From positions 15,715,601 to 15,779,600 of the forward strand of contig CM049319.1 of assembly GCA_026874595.1 (NCBI GenBank): a stretch of 64,000 nt of DNA, read 5' to 3'. This document shows, in pieces, positions 45,401-51,974 of the stretch. This DNA comes from Sipunculus nudus. Its lineage: Eukaryota > Annelida > Sipuncula > Golfingiida > Sipunculidae. The position numbers were made by a program, and so were the translations under genes. The notes beneath the pieces are model-generated. The model was not told the origin of the DNA. It saw nothing but the letters and a program-made list of their open reading frames with translations, and did no database searches. Numbering within the stretch: position 1 is the stretch's first letter; every line of letters begins with the position of its first letter.

Positions 45401-46872
45401 GGAAAATTTAATTTATTTGTTCATGAGAACATAAAAAGAAAGTTGAACTTTTAACAAAGATGACAAGAATTATAAAAAAATAAGGGGGTAATATGAATGA
45501 AACACAAGTGTAATGCTAACAAGATTAATTTAAAACTTGAACACCAGATGGTGCCACCAAGCAGTTGAGGTATAATAGTAAATAACAATTTATCAGGTTT
45601 GCAACCAAGCAAATTTCTGCTTCCAGAGCTTATACTGCAAGGGTTTTCACTCCTTGTTGGTGTTCTGGAAACCATGTGATCAAAATTTATGATGTGATTA
45701 GTGGGTTCTTGCCAAAAATACAGTGTTTACTCTGACAGTATACATTGCCTAAACAAAGAGACTAAAATATTAAAATATATTCTTAAAGCTTTGTTTATAA
45801 AAAGTGAAATTTTAAAATTTATATTTATATTTTATGAAGGATTTTAATAATTTAAGTTTATTGGTTTGATCATGATATTTAAGGGGAGGGTTGAATAGAA
45901 AGGAGTTGAAAAAAAAATAAAATAAATTGACTGTTATCCTCAGCCCAAAATCCAGACAATGAGCAGATTTGAAAAACGAGCAGGGAGTTCGTTTGCCCAG
46001 AAACTGAGCATGTTTGAAAAGGGTTGTGGGAAGAAATAAAAGGTAATGTGTAAGTTTCTATTGGCAATGGTTACTATGGTGATGGTATGTAGAAACAAAG
46101 AGTCAAATGTAAGTATATACTGGAAACGGTTTCTTTGGTGATGGATCACACAATACGGTGCTATATTTCAGCAAGCCTGGTCCTAACTGATCTGGTTATT
46201 TTCAGCTTTATCTTAAAATACTACAGGATTATTTCTGGCATATTTTTCTCAAGGAACGTGACTTGAAGGAAGAATATGATCCCTTGGACAAACAACAGAA
46301 ATTTCATGGGAAAATTTACATTAAAATATATTCAATGCTTTACATTATTATCAAAATATCATGATAAATTTTAAACTGGACAAGATTTATATTTCAATTT
46401 GGTTGTTGTTTTTATTAGCTGTTATGTATGTAAACAAAAACATCTTGCCTTCAATGTTATGGGCCTTGCACTCTTATTTCCTATGAAACCTGTCGACTTT
46501 TCATTTCACAGTTTACTGGCATTAGACCCAGGGCTTCATTTTGTTCATCAATAAATTTATGTTCAGCTGAATGTTGTTTTTTGGTCTGCAATACTGCTGT
46601 TTTGTGTCTGATATGTTGCCATGGAAATGAATCAAATCCAACCTTGTTTGCAGCCAAAAATTTCCCTGTGCAGCAAGTATGAGCGCCGTAAGGACAAGCG
46701 CAAGTACGGCGAGCGCAGGCATGTGTTTACCGGCCCACAGTGGCGCTTCCCTGCTGATCGTGTAACTCCCACAAAGAAAATCATATGGGGCGACAACGGA
46801 CCCGAATATGAAGAGGGTGTGGGGGAGGCACATGCTTCTGAAGAAGTGCCGGCAGAAGTGCCTGCCCAGTAG
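19319..46872 (+). CDS. Troponin T (complete gene, multiple alternative exons)
   Basis: Troponin T anchors troponin to tropomyosin. The basic join is 19319-19344, 20758-20793, 21118-21132, 21887-21934, 23855-23878, 24451-24474, 25809-25838, 28993-29044, one of 31113-31238 or 31976-32101, 34120-34206, 34871-35011, 41656-41880, 42211-42254, 43398-43430, 45055-45091, 46654-46872. Optional exons: 37224-37235, 42533-42583 and the alternative end 45944-46039. The base form is 388 residues and every junction keeps frame. In order: acidic tail 1-67; linker to 85; tropomyosin-binding T1 helix 86-156; charged helix to 203 ending WKNPPKPNFVIMKK; IT-arm coiled coil to about 292 (ESEKYDLETRF); then DPIQERFSGAP and PKISLCSKYERR, which match the insect PPKIxxxSKYERR segment. 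The start ATG follows aaccaac and gives MSDEEDM, the usual troponin T opening. Confidence 0.95.
19872..20330 (-). mobile_element. tRNA-derived SINE with 14-bp target duplication
   Basis: On the minus strand the element starts near 20330 with a tRNA-like head: A box TGCGGCTCAGGGGTAGAGC (20301-20319) and B box GGTTCGAATCTC (20263-20274). It ends in an A-rich tail, seen as the T tract at 19872-19905 next to a G16 run. It is flanked by perfect direct repeats AAATCTGAAAACTT at 19858-19871 and 20331-20344. About 459 bp, inserted antisense in TnT intron 2. Confidence 0.88.
20758..20793 (+). CDS. TnT acidic exon (36 nt)
   Basis: Between ..catattttacag and |gtaagt. It encodes (A)SEEEEEEEVEE(V). Phase 2 to 2, so it can be skipped without a frame change. 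Confidence 0.9.
21118..21132 (+). CDS. TnT acidic microexon (15 nt)
   Basis: Between ..tttatcatttacag and |gtaagt. It encodes (V)EEEE(E). Phase 2 to 2. Confidence 0.82.
21887..21934 (+). CDS. TnT acidic exon (48 nt)
   Basis: Between ..taatttatgctag and |gtaagt. It encodes AQQEEKEEDEEGEEE(E). Phase 2 to 2. Two CCAAT-type gattgg motifs lie just downstream in the intron. Confidence 0.88.
23855..23878 (+). CDS. TnT acidic exon (24 nt)
   Basis: Between ..tttcgaacccag and |gtgagt. It encodes (E)EEEEEVR(P). Phase 2 to 2. Confidence 0.82.
24451..24474 (+). CDS. TnT acidic exon (24 nt)
   Basis: Between ..ttttaaaaatcag and |gtaagt. It encodes (P)EEEEEED(E). The acceptor is weak in pyrimidines, as expected for a regulated exon. 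Phase 2 to 2. Confidence 0.82.
   Translation, partial: GGGRRGR
25809..25838 (+). CDS. TnT acidic exon ending KPVIK (30 nt)
   Basis: Between ..gacttttgtag and |gtaatt. It encodes (E)EEEEKPVIK(R). Phase 2 to 2. The final bases AG join the next exon's G to give R. Confidence 0.85.
26241..26300. repeat. Perfect 30-bp tandem duplication
   Basis: Two identical copies beginning atgtgacactattttggaac, directly adjacent. Confidence 0.95.
26781..27182. mobile_element. hAT-like MITE candidate
   Basis: Starts TAGGGCTGTCATGATACA and ends TGTTGTAACAGCCCTA; the outer 9 bp (TAGGGCTGT / ACAGCCCTA) are perfect inverted repeats typical of hAT-derived non-autonomous elements. About 400 bp, no open frame. No clean 8-bp duplication is visible, so it may be old. 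Confidence 0.5.
28993..29044 (+). CDS. TnT linker exon (52 nt), phase 2 to 0
   Basis: Encodes (R)PVIQEKRGPTEAEIAMQ between ..acatgttccag and |gtaaaa. It is the only segment found that converts the phase 2 of the acidic exons to the phase 0 required by the next exons. TEAEIAMQ followed by KRREE resembles the TEAExAM..KKR segment of invertebrate troponin T. Its acceptor is weak in pyrimidines. Confidence 0.82.
29045..31112 (+). other. TnT intron
   Basis: About 2 kb of AT-rich sequence with no exon that fits phase and family, and no clear repeat structure. Confidence 0.5.
31113..31238 (+). CDS. TnT exon A of tandem alternative pair
   Basis: 126 nt, phase 0 to 0, acceptor ..tatacgtgcag, donor tgt|gtaagt. 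It encodes KRREEQRAKAAHLDEHTQEL then LRQNEVFREKQAEEIKLMREKC. By alignment with vertebrate TnT (..RMEKDLxELQ..EQRKKEEEELVALKERIERRR) it is the start of the T1 helix that binds the tropomyosin overlap. Confidence 0.92.
31976..32101 (+). CDS. TnT exon B of tandem alternative pair
   Basis: 126 nt, the same length and phase as exon A, acceptor ..ggtgtattag, donor tcc|gtaaga. It encodes KRREQMKAQQSGLDEHTKEM then LDANQAERDEMDSEIRQMREKS. It is identical to exon A at 20 of 42 residues, including KRRE at the start, LDEHT and MREK. It is more acidic and less hydrophobic in the centre. Confidence 0.92.
32102..34119 (+). other. TnT intron with GTTGACC minisatellite
   Basis: No third exon copy was found. 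The notable content is a degenerate minisatellite at 33208-33420. Confidence 0.55.
33208..33420. repeat. Degenerate GTTGACCTCATGGTGTGG minisatellite
   Basis: About ten copies of a unit near 18-22 bp built on gttgacctcatggtgtgg, with GTTGACC and its complement GGTCAAC mixed in alternating copies. Confidence 0.85.
34120..34206 (+). CDS. TnT exon: Arg/Glu helix (87 nt)
   Basis: Between ..catgaaatatacag and |gtaaat, phase 0 to 0. It encodes ERRRREREQEEKRRAKQLAE then EDTRRRQEE. It matches vertebrate IERRRxERAEQQ..KLAEE, the T1 tropomyosin-binding helix. Confidence 0.94.
34871..35011 (+). CDS. TnT exon: charged helix and T1/T2 linker (141 nt)
   Basis: Between ..gggaaattcacag and |gtaaaa, phase 0 to 0. 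It begins EDRRRKKEEEEESRRRDRAQ and ends KNPPKPNFVIMKKASASSE, the flexible region before the IT arm. Confidence 0.94.
35575..36065. repeat. Degenerate tandem repeat, unit about 60-78 bp
   Basis: Roughly eight copies of a unit containing tccagaattcccaag and gactgaaggttgaatcagcc, with much divergence between copies. Confidence 0.6.
36934..36982. repeat. Perfect 17-bp inverted repeat
   Basis: CAGAGCATTAGGGATAT (36934-36950) and its exact complement (36966-36982) are separated by 15 nt. Either strand would form a stable hairpin, 241 bp upstream of the 12-nt microexon. Confidence 0.95.
37224..37235 (+). CDS. Candidate 12-nt TnT microexon (LGDE)
   Basis: CTCGGTGACGAG lies between a strong acceptor (tgttcttattttacag) and donor |gtaata. 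The flanking exons meet in phase 0 (..ASASSE and LTGGST..), so inclusion adds L-G-D-E in frame. Confidence 0.6.
39499..39708. mobile_element. MITE with CAGGGGCAGATCC terminal inverted repeats
   Basis: Begins CAGGGGCAGATCC then a G14 run, and ends in a C15 run then GGATCTGCCCCTG, so the outer 13 bp are perfect inverted repeats with the homopolymers just inside. This form is typical of hAT-derived elements. The flanking 8-mers gaccaact and taactact match at 5 positions, which could be a decayed target duplication. 210 bp. Confidence 0.8.
41378..41622. repeat. 150-bp tandem partial duplication next to TnT exon
   Basis: A segment starting gctgactgt and running through ttacaaatcaaact..tgtttctatNtgaaaact is present at 41383 and 41533. 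The word gctgactg appears a third time across the true exon start at 41655. Confidence 0.75.
41656..41880 (+). CDS. TnT exon: IT-arm coiled coil (225 nt)
   Basis: Between ..ctcttttttgtag and |gtatgt, phase 0 to 0. It encodes LTGGSTAGKETVTKSKEQLE, then RLPSLSIEGFSLDQL and ESEKYDLETRFKKGQRD. This is the most conserved part of troponin T and pairs with troponin I and troponin C. A G15 run lies 66 bp after the donor. Confidence 0.96.
42211..42254 (+). CDS. TnT exon: end of IT arm (44 nt)
   Basis: Between ..cattatatacag and |gtaagt. It encodes MVELAEKARQMSKG(G). Phase 0 to 2, the same length and phase as the TnI exon 2815-2858. Confidence 0.93.
42437..42475. repeat. (TA)n microsatellite
   Basis: Uninterrupted TA repeat about 60 bp upstream of the 51-nt cassette exon. 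Confidence 0.95.
42533..42583 (+). CDS. Candidate TnT cassette exon (51 nt)
   Basis: Between ..gttttgtatcttattag and ccg|gtgagt. Open in the entering phase, it encodes (G)DIPSKVHIYTSVSIRS(R). Phase 2 to 2, so it can be added before or swapped with the 33-nt exon at 43398. The residues match no family motif I recognise. Confidence 0.55.
43398..43430 (+). CDS. TnT exon (33 nt), basic KGKGIK
   Basis: Between ..ttctctcctctag and |gtgagt. It encodes (G)KGKGIKIEEG(D). Phase 2 to 2, joining the IT arm to the DPIQERF segment. Confidence 0.88.
43431..45054 (+). other. TnT intron
   Basis: 1.6 kb with no phase-compatible exon recognised. A degenerate duplication of gattggttNattatNtNatgtgac occurs around 44319-44393. 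Confidence 0.5.
45055..45091 (+). CDS. TnT exon (37 nt), DPIQERFSGAP
   Basis: Between ..tctttatatttag and |gtaagt. Phase 2 to 0. It encodes (D)VDPIQERFSGAP, matching the insect DPEALTGKYP position immediately before PKI. Confidence 0.92.
45944..46039 (+). CDS. Alternative TnT C-terminal exon
   Basis: Acceptor ..gactgttatcctcag, phase 0. It encodes PKIQTMSRFEKRAGSSFAQK then LSMFEKGCGKK and stops at 46037-46039; a donor (aaaag|gtaatg) follows 3 nt later. It is a divergent copy of the start of the exon at 46654 (PKISLCSKYERRKDKRK) and PKIQ even matches insect PKIQ better. It would give a 347-residue isoform. Confidence 0.8.
   Translation, partial: PKIQTMSRFEKRAGSSFAQKLSMFEKGCGKK
46550..46555 (+). 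terminator. AATAAA between the two alternative C-terminal exons
   Basis: Could serve as a polyadenylation signal if the 45944 exon is used as a terminal exon. Weakly supported. Confidence 0.3.
46654..46872 (+). CDS. TnT main C-terminal exon
   Basis: Acceptor ..aaccttgtttgcag, phase 0. It begins PKISLCSKYERRKDKRKYGE and ends in EYEEGVGEAHASEEVPAEVP-AQ with stop 46870-46872. PKIxxxSKYERR is the conserved C-terminal signature of protostome troponin T. A 165-codon reverse-strand frame across this exon is a shadow. Confidence 0.95.
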   Translation, partial: PKISLCSKYERRKDKRKYGERRHVFTGPQWRFPADRVTPTKKIIWGDNGPEYEEGVGEAHASEEVPAEVPAQ

Positions 46873-46882
46873 ATGATACGAG

Positions 46883-48932
46883 GTGGGGGATCCGTGATGA
46901 TTCAGCGTGCGTTTATTGCTTAAATGAAAATCCTGCATGGTTTGGTTACCCCTTACACTAGAAGCAGCATGGTTGCCCTGAGATGAGAAGGTTCTCTCAT
47001 AAATTAAACAGAACAACACAGGTAATAAAATGTTCGATCCACCAACTATTGCATAAAAGGCAGTGCAAATTGAGAATGATCAGTTGATATTGTGCTAAAA
47101 CTGATTATACTGCCAGTCATCGGGTGAACACCTCAGCAAAAGAGGCAGAAGGTTACTTAGCCTACTAATATTCTCAAGCCAGAGACAACTCTCCTTCTAC
47201 AGCACATCAGAGACCAAGTGAAGTCACTACCCTGAGCCATGGGGTGAGGAGAGGAGGAAAACCTCTGATTGGCTGTCCCCATAGAGCAGACCATTTATGT
47301 TATAGGGATGCTAGTGGGTTAGTCCACTAGTGAAGAATGGTTGGCTTTGATATCTTACAAGATGGTGCAGTATGGGCTAGAATACACACAGCATGTGATA
47401 TATGCTTGGATATGTGGATACAGTCAGATAGATTATGAACATTAGAAAATTGCATGAAAGATAATTTTATATCCACAAGTTATTTTTTGATGCCTGGGTG
47501 AATCAAAGTTCTCAACCCTTTGTGATGCATGGGATGACTAACACAGCAAACATTTGACAGCATACCAAGGGAAAGAAGAGACAGTCATTACTGTGTCATG
47601 AAGTTACCAGTGGTATTTATGTGCACATTTGCTAAGTGGTTTGTAATAACACCTAATTTGATTCAGTAATGAAAAAGATGTTGATTATCATTACTTAACT
47701 GATTAATTACTAAAAATAAATATTGTTATTATGATAATATATGAAATAAATATTTAATTTTAAAAAAAGGCCCTGAGATCAGACTGCATAGTTGTGAACT
47801 GGATGTATTACAGAATGATAATTATTTAGAAATATCTAATGAACAGAGATGATTGATTTTACATTAAATTTTCTTGTGTTTCTGTCTTTTTTCTGGTTTT
47901 ATTCATTTTTGCCAAGGCTAGACAGTTTCAATATTTGGTTTAAGGACCCTACTACCTAAAATTTTTGTAAATTGGAAAAAGTGATACGTCCAAAATTATT
48001 TTGTTATATACAGATATTATTTTACCTGCATGCAGTAAATATAAGCAGGGTACAAATCTAAAAATGGAAAATAGAATATGTTTATTCTTTATATAGGTTT
48101 AACTATTCAGGTTTGAGATTTAAGCTTAAATTTAAGACTCACATGTCTCTAGTTTTAGAGTTGCCATGAACCTGTAGTCTTATGTATGACTATAATATTT
48201 GGCAGTTAAACATAAAACAGAATTGTTTGACAGTTAAAAAATTAAACAAATTTTTTTTTCATAGCCCTCCCAAACCCCTCAGCTCCTCTATGAAATGTTC
48301 ATAAACCAAAGAATTGAAAATAACTTGCCTTACATAGGATCAGTGTACATAAAATCTGATAACTCCTGCACGCTTGCTAATCACCGAAGGTGTAGCTGCA
48401 TGAAATTAAGTATATTTTATTGTAGAGCTCAGGTAAGATAAGGTATGTTCTTATCTGACATTAAGCTTTCATCTGTAGTTCTATATTTAGCACATGTTAT
48501 TTCTATATTTACCACAGCATGTTTCTTTATTTGTTTTTAATGGATTCAAAATTTTTGCCATTCAATGAATGCCAAACACATATATTATTGGGAAACAGCT
48601 CAAGATCAATTTACCATGATTATGTAATGCTGAAATAATAATAATGATAATCATAATTTACCATGGTTCATGTAATGCTGAAATAATAATAATCATAATC
48701 ATAATCATCATTGTAATTTTCATCATACTAAAAGTAATAACAGTTTTTATAATAATCTACCATATATTATTATTACTATTATTATTATTTTTATTATTAT
48801 TATTATTATGGCAGTAGGACAGTAATTATACATTCTACATCAAAGCAGCAACCGATTCTGTCTTTAATATATTTATATTTTGATTTCTTTAAAACCCCGT
48901 GTCTGACATCAAATTGTTGTTTTCTGTTTCAG
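46883..48932 (+). other. Predicted 3'UTR intron of TnT
   Basis: The stop is followed 10 nt later by gatacgag|gtgggg, a possible donor, and the next good acceptor is tttctgtttcag at 48932. The interval is AT-rich with AAT/ATT microsatellites at 48636-48710 and 48766-48808. If the donor is not used, AATAAA at 47024 is the nearest polyadenylation signal. Confidence 0.45.
47024..47029 (+). terminator. Proximal TnT polyadenylation signal AATAAA
   Basis: First AATAAA after the main stop codon, 152 nt downstream. Confidence 0.4.
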
Positions 48933-49305
48933 ATCTAAAAGGGACTGCTTCTGTAAAATTTCCTCCTCGTTACGTGTTGTACAGCTTTTCGAGATCTATA
49001 ACCACCAGGGACTCTAAACATATAAATGCCTCACCGAGAGCCAATGTCACACAGGCTGGCCATCTGTTTCAACCAGTTCCTGTTTAGAAAAACCGTCTTT
49101 CAGATCTGTGGAAACACGAACGGCAGGTCTTACAAAATCTCTCGTAGGAAGAAAGTAAACCAACACACTGCCTATAAGCATCACTGAAAACTTGTCTCAG
49201 ACAAAACTGACCCTTTTGTCAAACTTTGTATCATGTCATCTAACAGTTATATGTTATTATAGATGCAATATTGCTTGCATAAATAAAAGCCTTCAGGTTT
49301 GGCAC
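48933..49305 (+). other. Predicted TnT 3'UTR terminal exon
   Basis: Strong acceptor (gttgttttctgtttcag), exon-like base composition to about 49250, AATAAA at 49282 and a TGTGTGTT element at about 49311. It carries no troponin-like coding sequence; its first in-frame codons from the phase-0 donor of 45055-45091 would be I then stop. Confidence 0.5.
49282..49287 (+). terminator. Distal TnT polyadenylation signal AATAAA
   Basis: AATAAA followed about 25 nt later by ATGTGTGTTATC, the best polyadenylation configuration at this gene's end. Confidence 0.6.
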
Positions 49306-50004
49306 CCATATGTGTGTTATCTTATTATTATTTTAATGAGTATTATTTGTTCCTGTGGAAATGTATGTATGTGTGAGAAACAGTATATGTGTGGTTTTTA
49401 AGTGTTGAGTGTTTCACCTGAACGTGTATTATTGTAGGATTTCTCCCACAAATCGAAATGCAACAACAGTTCATTTTAAGTCCAAAAAATACCGATAGAT
49501 TTATCCATATTCAGAATAATAATTATTAAGCCAAAACATACTCTATATACGTGCCATCTACGTGTTGTTCCTCTGACCTCATTAAATATGCATGGAATTT
49601 GCTGGAAATAGAACTAAGGTGATGTATTAAATTGATTGCTATTTCTATTGAATTTTATCTAAATCCATTATATTCCTTGTCTGTTATCGCGGCGACACGA
49701 ATTGGCCTGTACCAAGCAGCCTGGTGACCTGCATGTGACCTCATTAAAAATGCGTTAATTTTGCTAAAAACTCACTGTTGGTAAATATGTATAATGAAGT
49801 TAATGAAAATCCATAAATTATTTTGGTTGGTGACCACGGTGCCTCCAAAGTGCGTGAATTTTGCTAGAAATCGAACTTGGGTGAGACTAACGGACGGACG
49901 GTATACCATAATACGTCCTTACATAGACGGGCGTATAAAAATGACCAAGCCCCATGCTTAAAAATCTTGCCAAAAGGGTTATGTCTACACTTCCAATTCT
50001 CAGA
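49306..50004. other. Intergenic, degenerate tandem unit
   Basis: No gene seen. The phrase gacctcattaaa..atgc..ttttgct recurs at about 49576, 49735 and 49831, a very degenerate repeat. A ggacggacggtat word follows near 49890. Confidence 0.5.
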
Positions 50005-51830
50005 ATACAACATAATCTATGTAGCCGCCAGTCTTAGAAAAATAATAATGACATAAACCACATGAGCTTCAGGCAAAGATAGTAAAAGAGTAAAACGCCA
50101 TGATCCTCTTGCAAAAAAAAAATAATAACCATAAAACGTCGCAGTTCTCTTGGATATCATAAATAATAGCTAGAGTAAAGATGGCATAAACATCTGGCAA
50201 ATTGAAAAAGGTAAAATTCCATAATTCTATACAAAAAAATAACCAGAATTAAAATACCTTCTTACTCTTGCAATAAATTAAGGAACAAAAACGCCATAAT
50301 CCTCTGGCAAAACATAACAAGGAGAAGAACCTGATATGTTCTGGCAAAAGTGATAAAAGCATAAAAACGTCATAATCCTCTGGCAAAAATAATAAAGGTA
50401 AAAAAAGCCATAATCTTTGGCAAAAATGGTAAAGGCAATAAACCGCCTGAATTCTCTGTCAAAACTCATGATTTTATAAAATGCCATAATTCTGAGGTGA
50501 CTATTACAGACATTAAACACCGTGAGCTTCTCGAGATTATAATAAGGGAACACAACCCAATAATCGTCTAGCAAATTTGATAAAGGATTAAACCTCCATA
50601 TGCCTTTAGCAAATATGAAAATAGCATTAATTTTCATGACTCGAGGAAAAATGTAGAGAATAAAACACTATTATATTCTGGCAAAATTAGCACAGGCAGT
50701 AAAAAAACGGCATAATTATCAGGCAAAAATTATTATGGGGAAAAAGCCATTATTCTCCAGAAAAAAATGATAAGGTAATAAAAAGCTATAATTCTCTGAC
50801 CAAAAACAGAAAAATAAAACTGCAAAAATCTAGCAAAAATAATAAAAGAACAAATCATGATAATCCTCTGACAAAATATGTAGAGGCAATTAAACTCCAT
50901 AATCCTGGCAAAAATAATTAAGGCATTAAAACGCCATAATTCTCTGGCAAAAATATAAAGGAATATATCATGATAATAAAATATGTATATAAGGAAATAA
51001 AACACCCTATTCCTCTATAAAAAGGAAACACAGCGTCGGCAAAGAAAAAGTCATATACGTCAAAAATATTAATGGAATAAAAGGCCAAGACCCCTTTGCA
51101 AAATAAATGTCAAGGAATGAGCTTAAATAAGCCATAATCCTCTTGCAGAAAAATGATAAAATAATAATGCCATAATCTTCTATAAAAAATCATAATGTCT
51201 TTCAAAATGCTAAAATTCTCTGGAGAAAAAAAGAACAAGCCTAAATCCTCACAAACCTTTGCCAAAATGATAAAGGAGTAAAATGCCATAATCCTCCGGC
51301 AAGAAAATATAAAAGACACAATCCCTTGGCAAGAAAATCATGTCATAAAATGTTATTATCCACTCGTTAAAATGACCCTCCCATACCTCCCGCAAAATGA
51401 TCAAGGGGTTAAATGCCATGCAATCCCCCTTACGAATATGCTTATATAAAAACCGCAATAAAGTAATGCGGTAAAAATAATGAAAACATTTCCTGGCAAA
51501 ACGATCATGCCTTGAAATGCCATGGATAAATAAAAATGGAATAAAACTCCATAATCCTCTTGTAAATTAGTGATAACCTAAAATACAAAATTATCGGGTG
51601 AAAATAATTAAGGAGTTAAACTCCATAATCATCTGGCAAAAATAATAAAAGCATCAAATGGCATGAGCATCATGGGTAGATGATAATGGTATAAAACGTC
51701 ATAATACTGTATAAAATGTAATAAAAAAAAGAACTGAAAAGCCATAAACCTGTTGTAAAATAATATTAAATTAAATCCCATATGTTCCTGCGGAAAAATA
51801 TAAATCACTTTAAACGCTTAAAGTTATACC
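50005..51830. repeat. 39-bp degenerate satellite array
   Basis: About 1.8 kb of units near 39 bp built on gccataatcctctggcaaaa, then ataataaaggNNNtaaaac; well-preserved copies begin near 50293, 50332, 50371 and 50408. Because 39 is a multiple of three, minus-strand open frames of up to 119 codons appear here with a 13-residue period (for example FAKDYGF, FCQRIMTF), but they are not conserved enough to suggest coding. Confidence 0.85.
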
Positions 51831-51846
51831 CATGCATGTAGTCCCC

Positions 51847-51908
<62 letters not shown>

Positions 51909-51974
51909 ATATATCCGTATATATATATGTATATATATAGGCTATATATATATATTTTATGTGTGTGTGTGCAT
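51847..51974. repeat. Compound (TA)n...(TG)n microsatellite
   Basis: Long TA tract with minor interruptions ending in TGTGTGTGTG. Confidence 0.95.

Noticed and set aside
46522-47019. 165-codon reverse-strand frame
   Set aside because: Overlaps the TnT final coding exon antisense; the + strand frame has clear family identity.
50278-51458. Series of reverse-strand frames
   Set aside because: By-product of a 39-bp satellite whose unit is a multiple of three.
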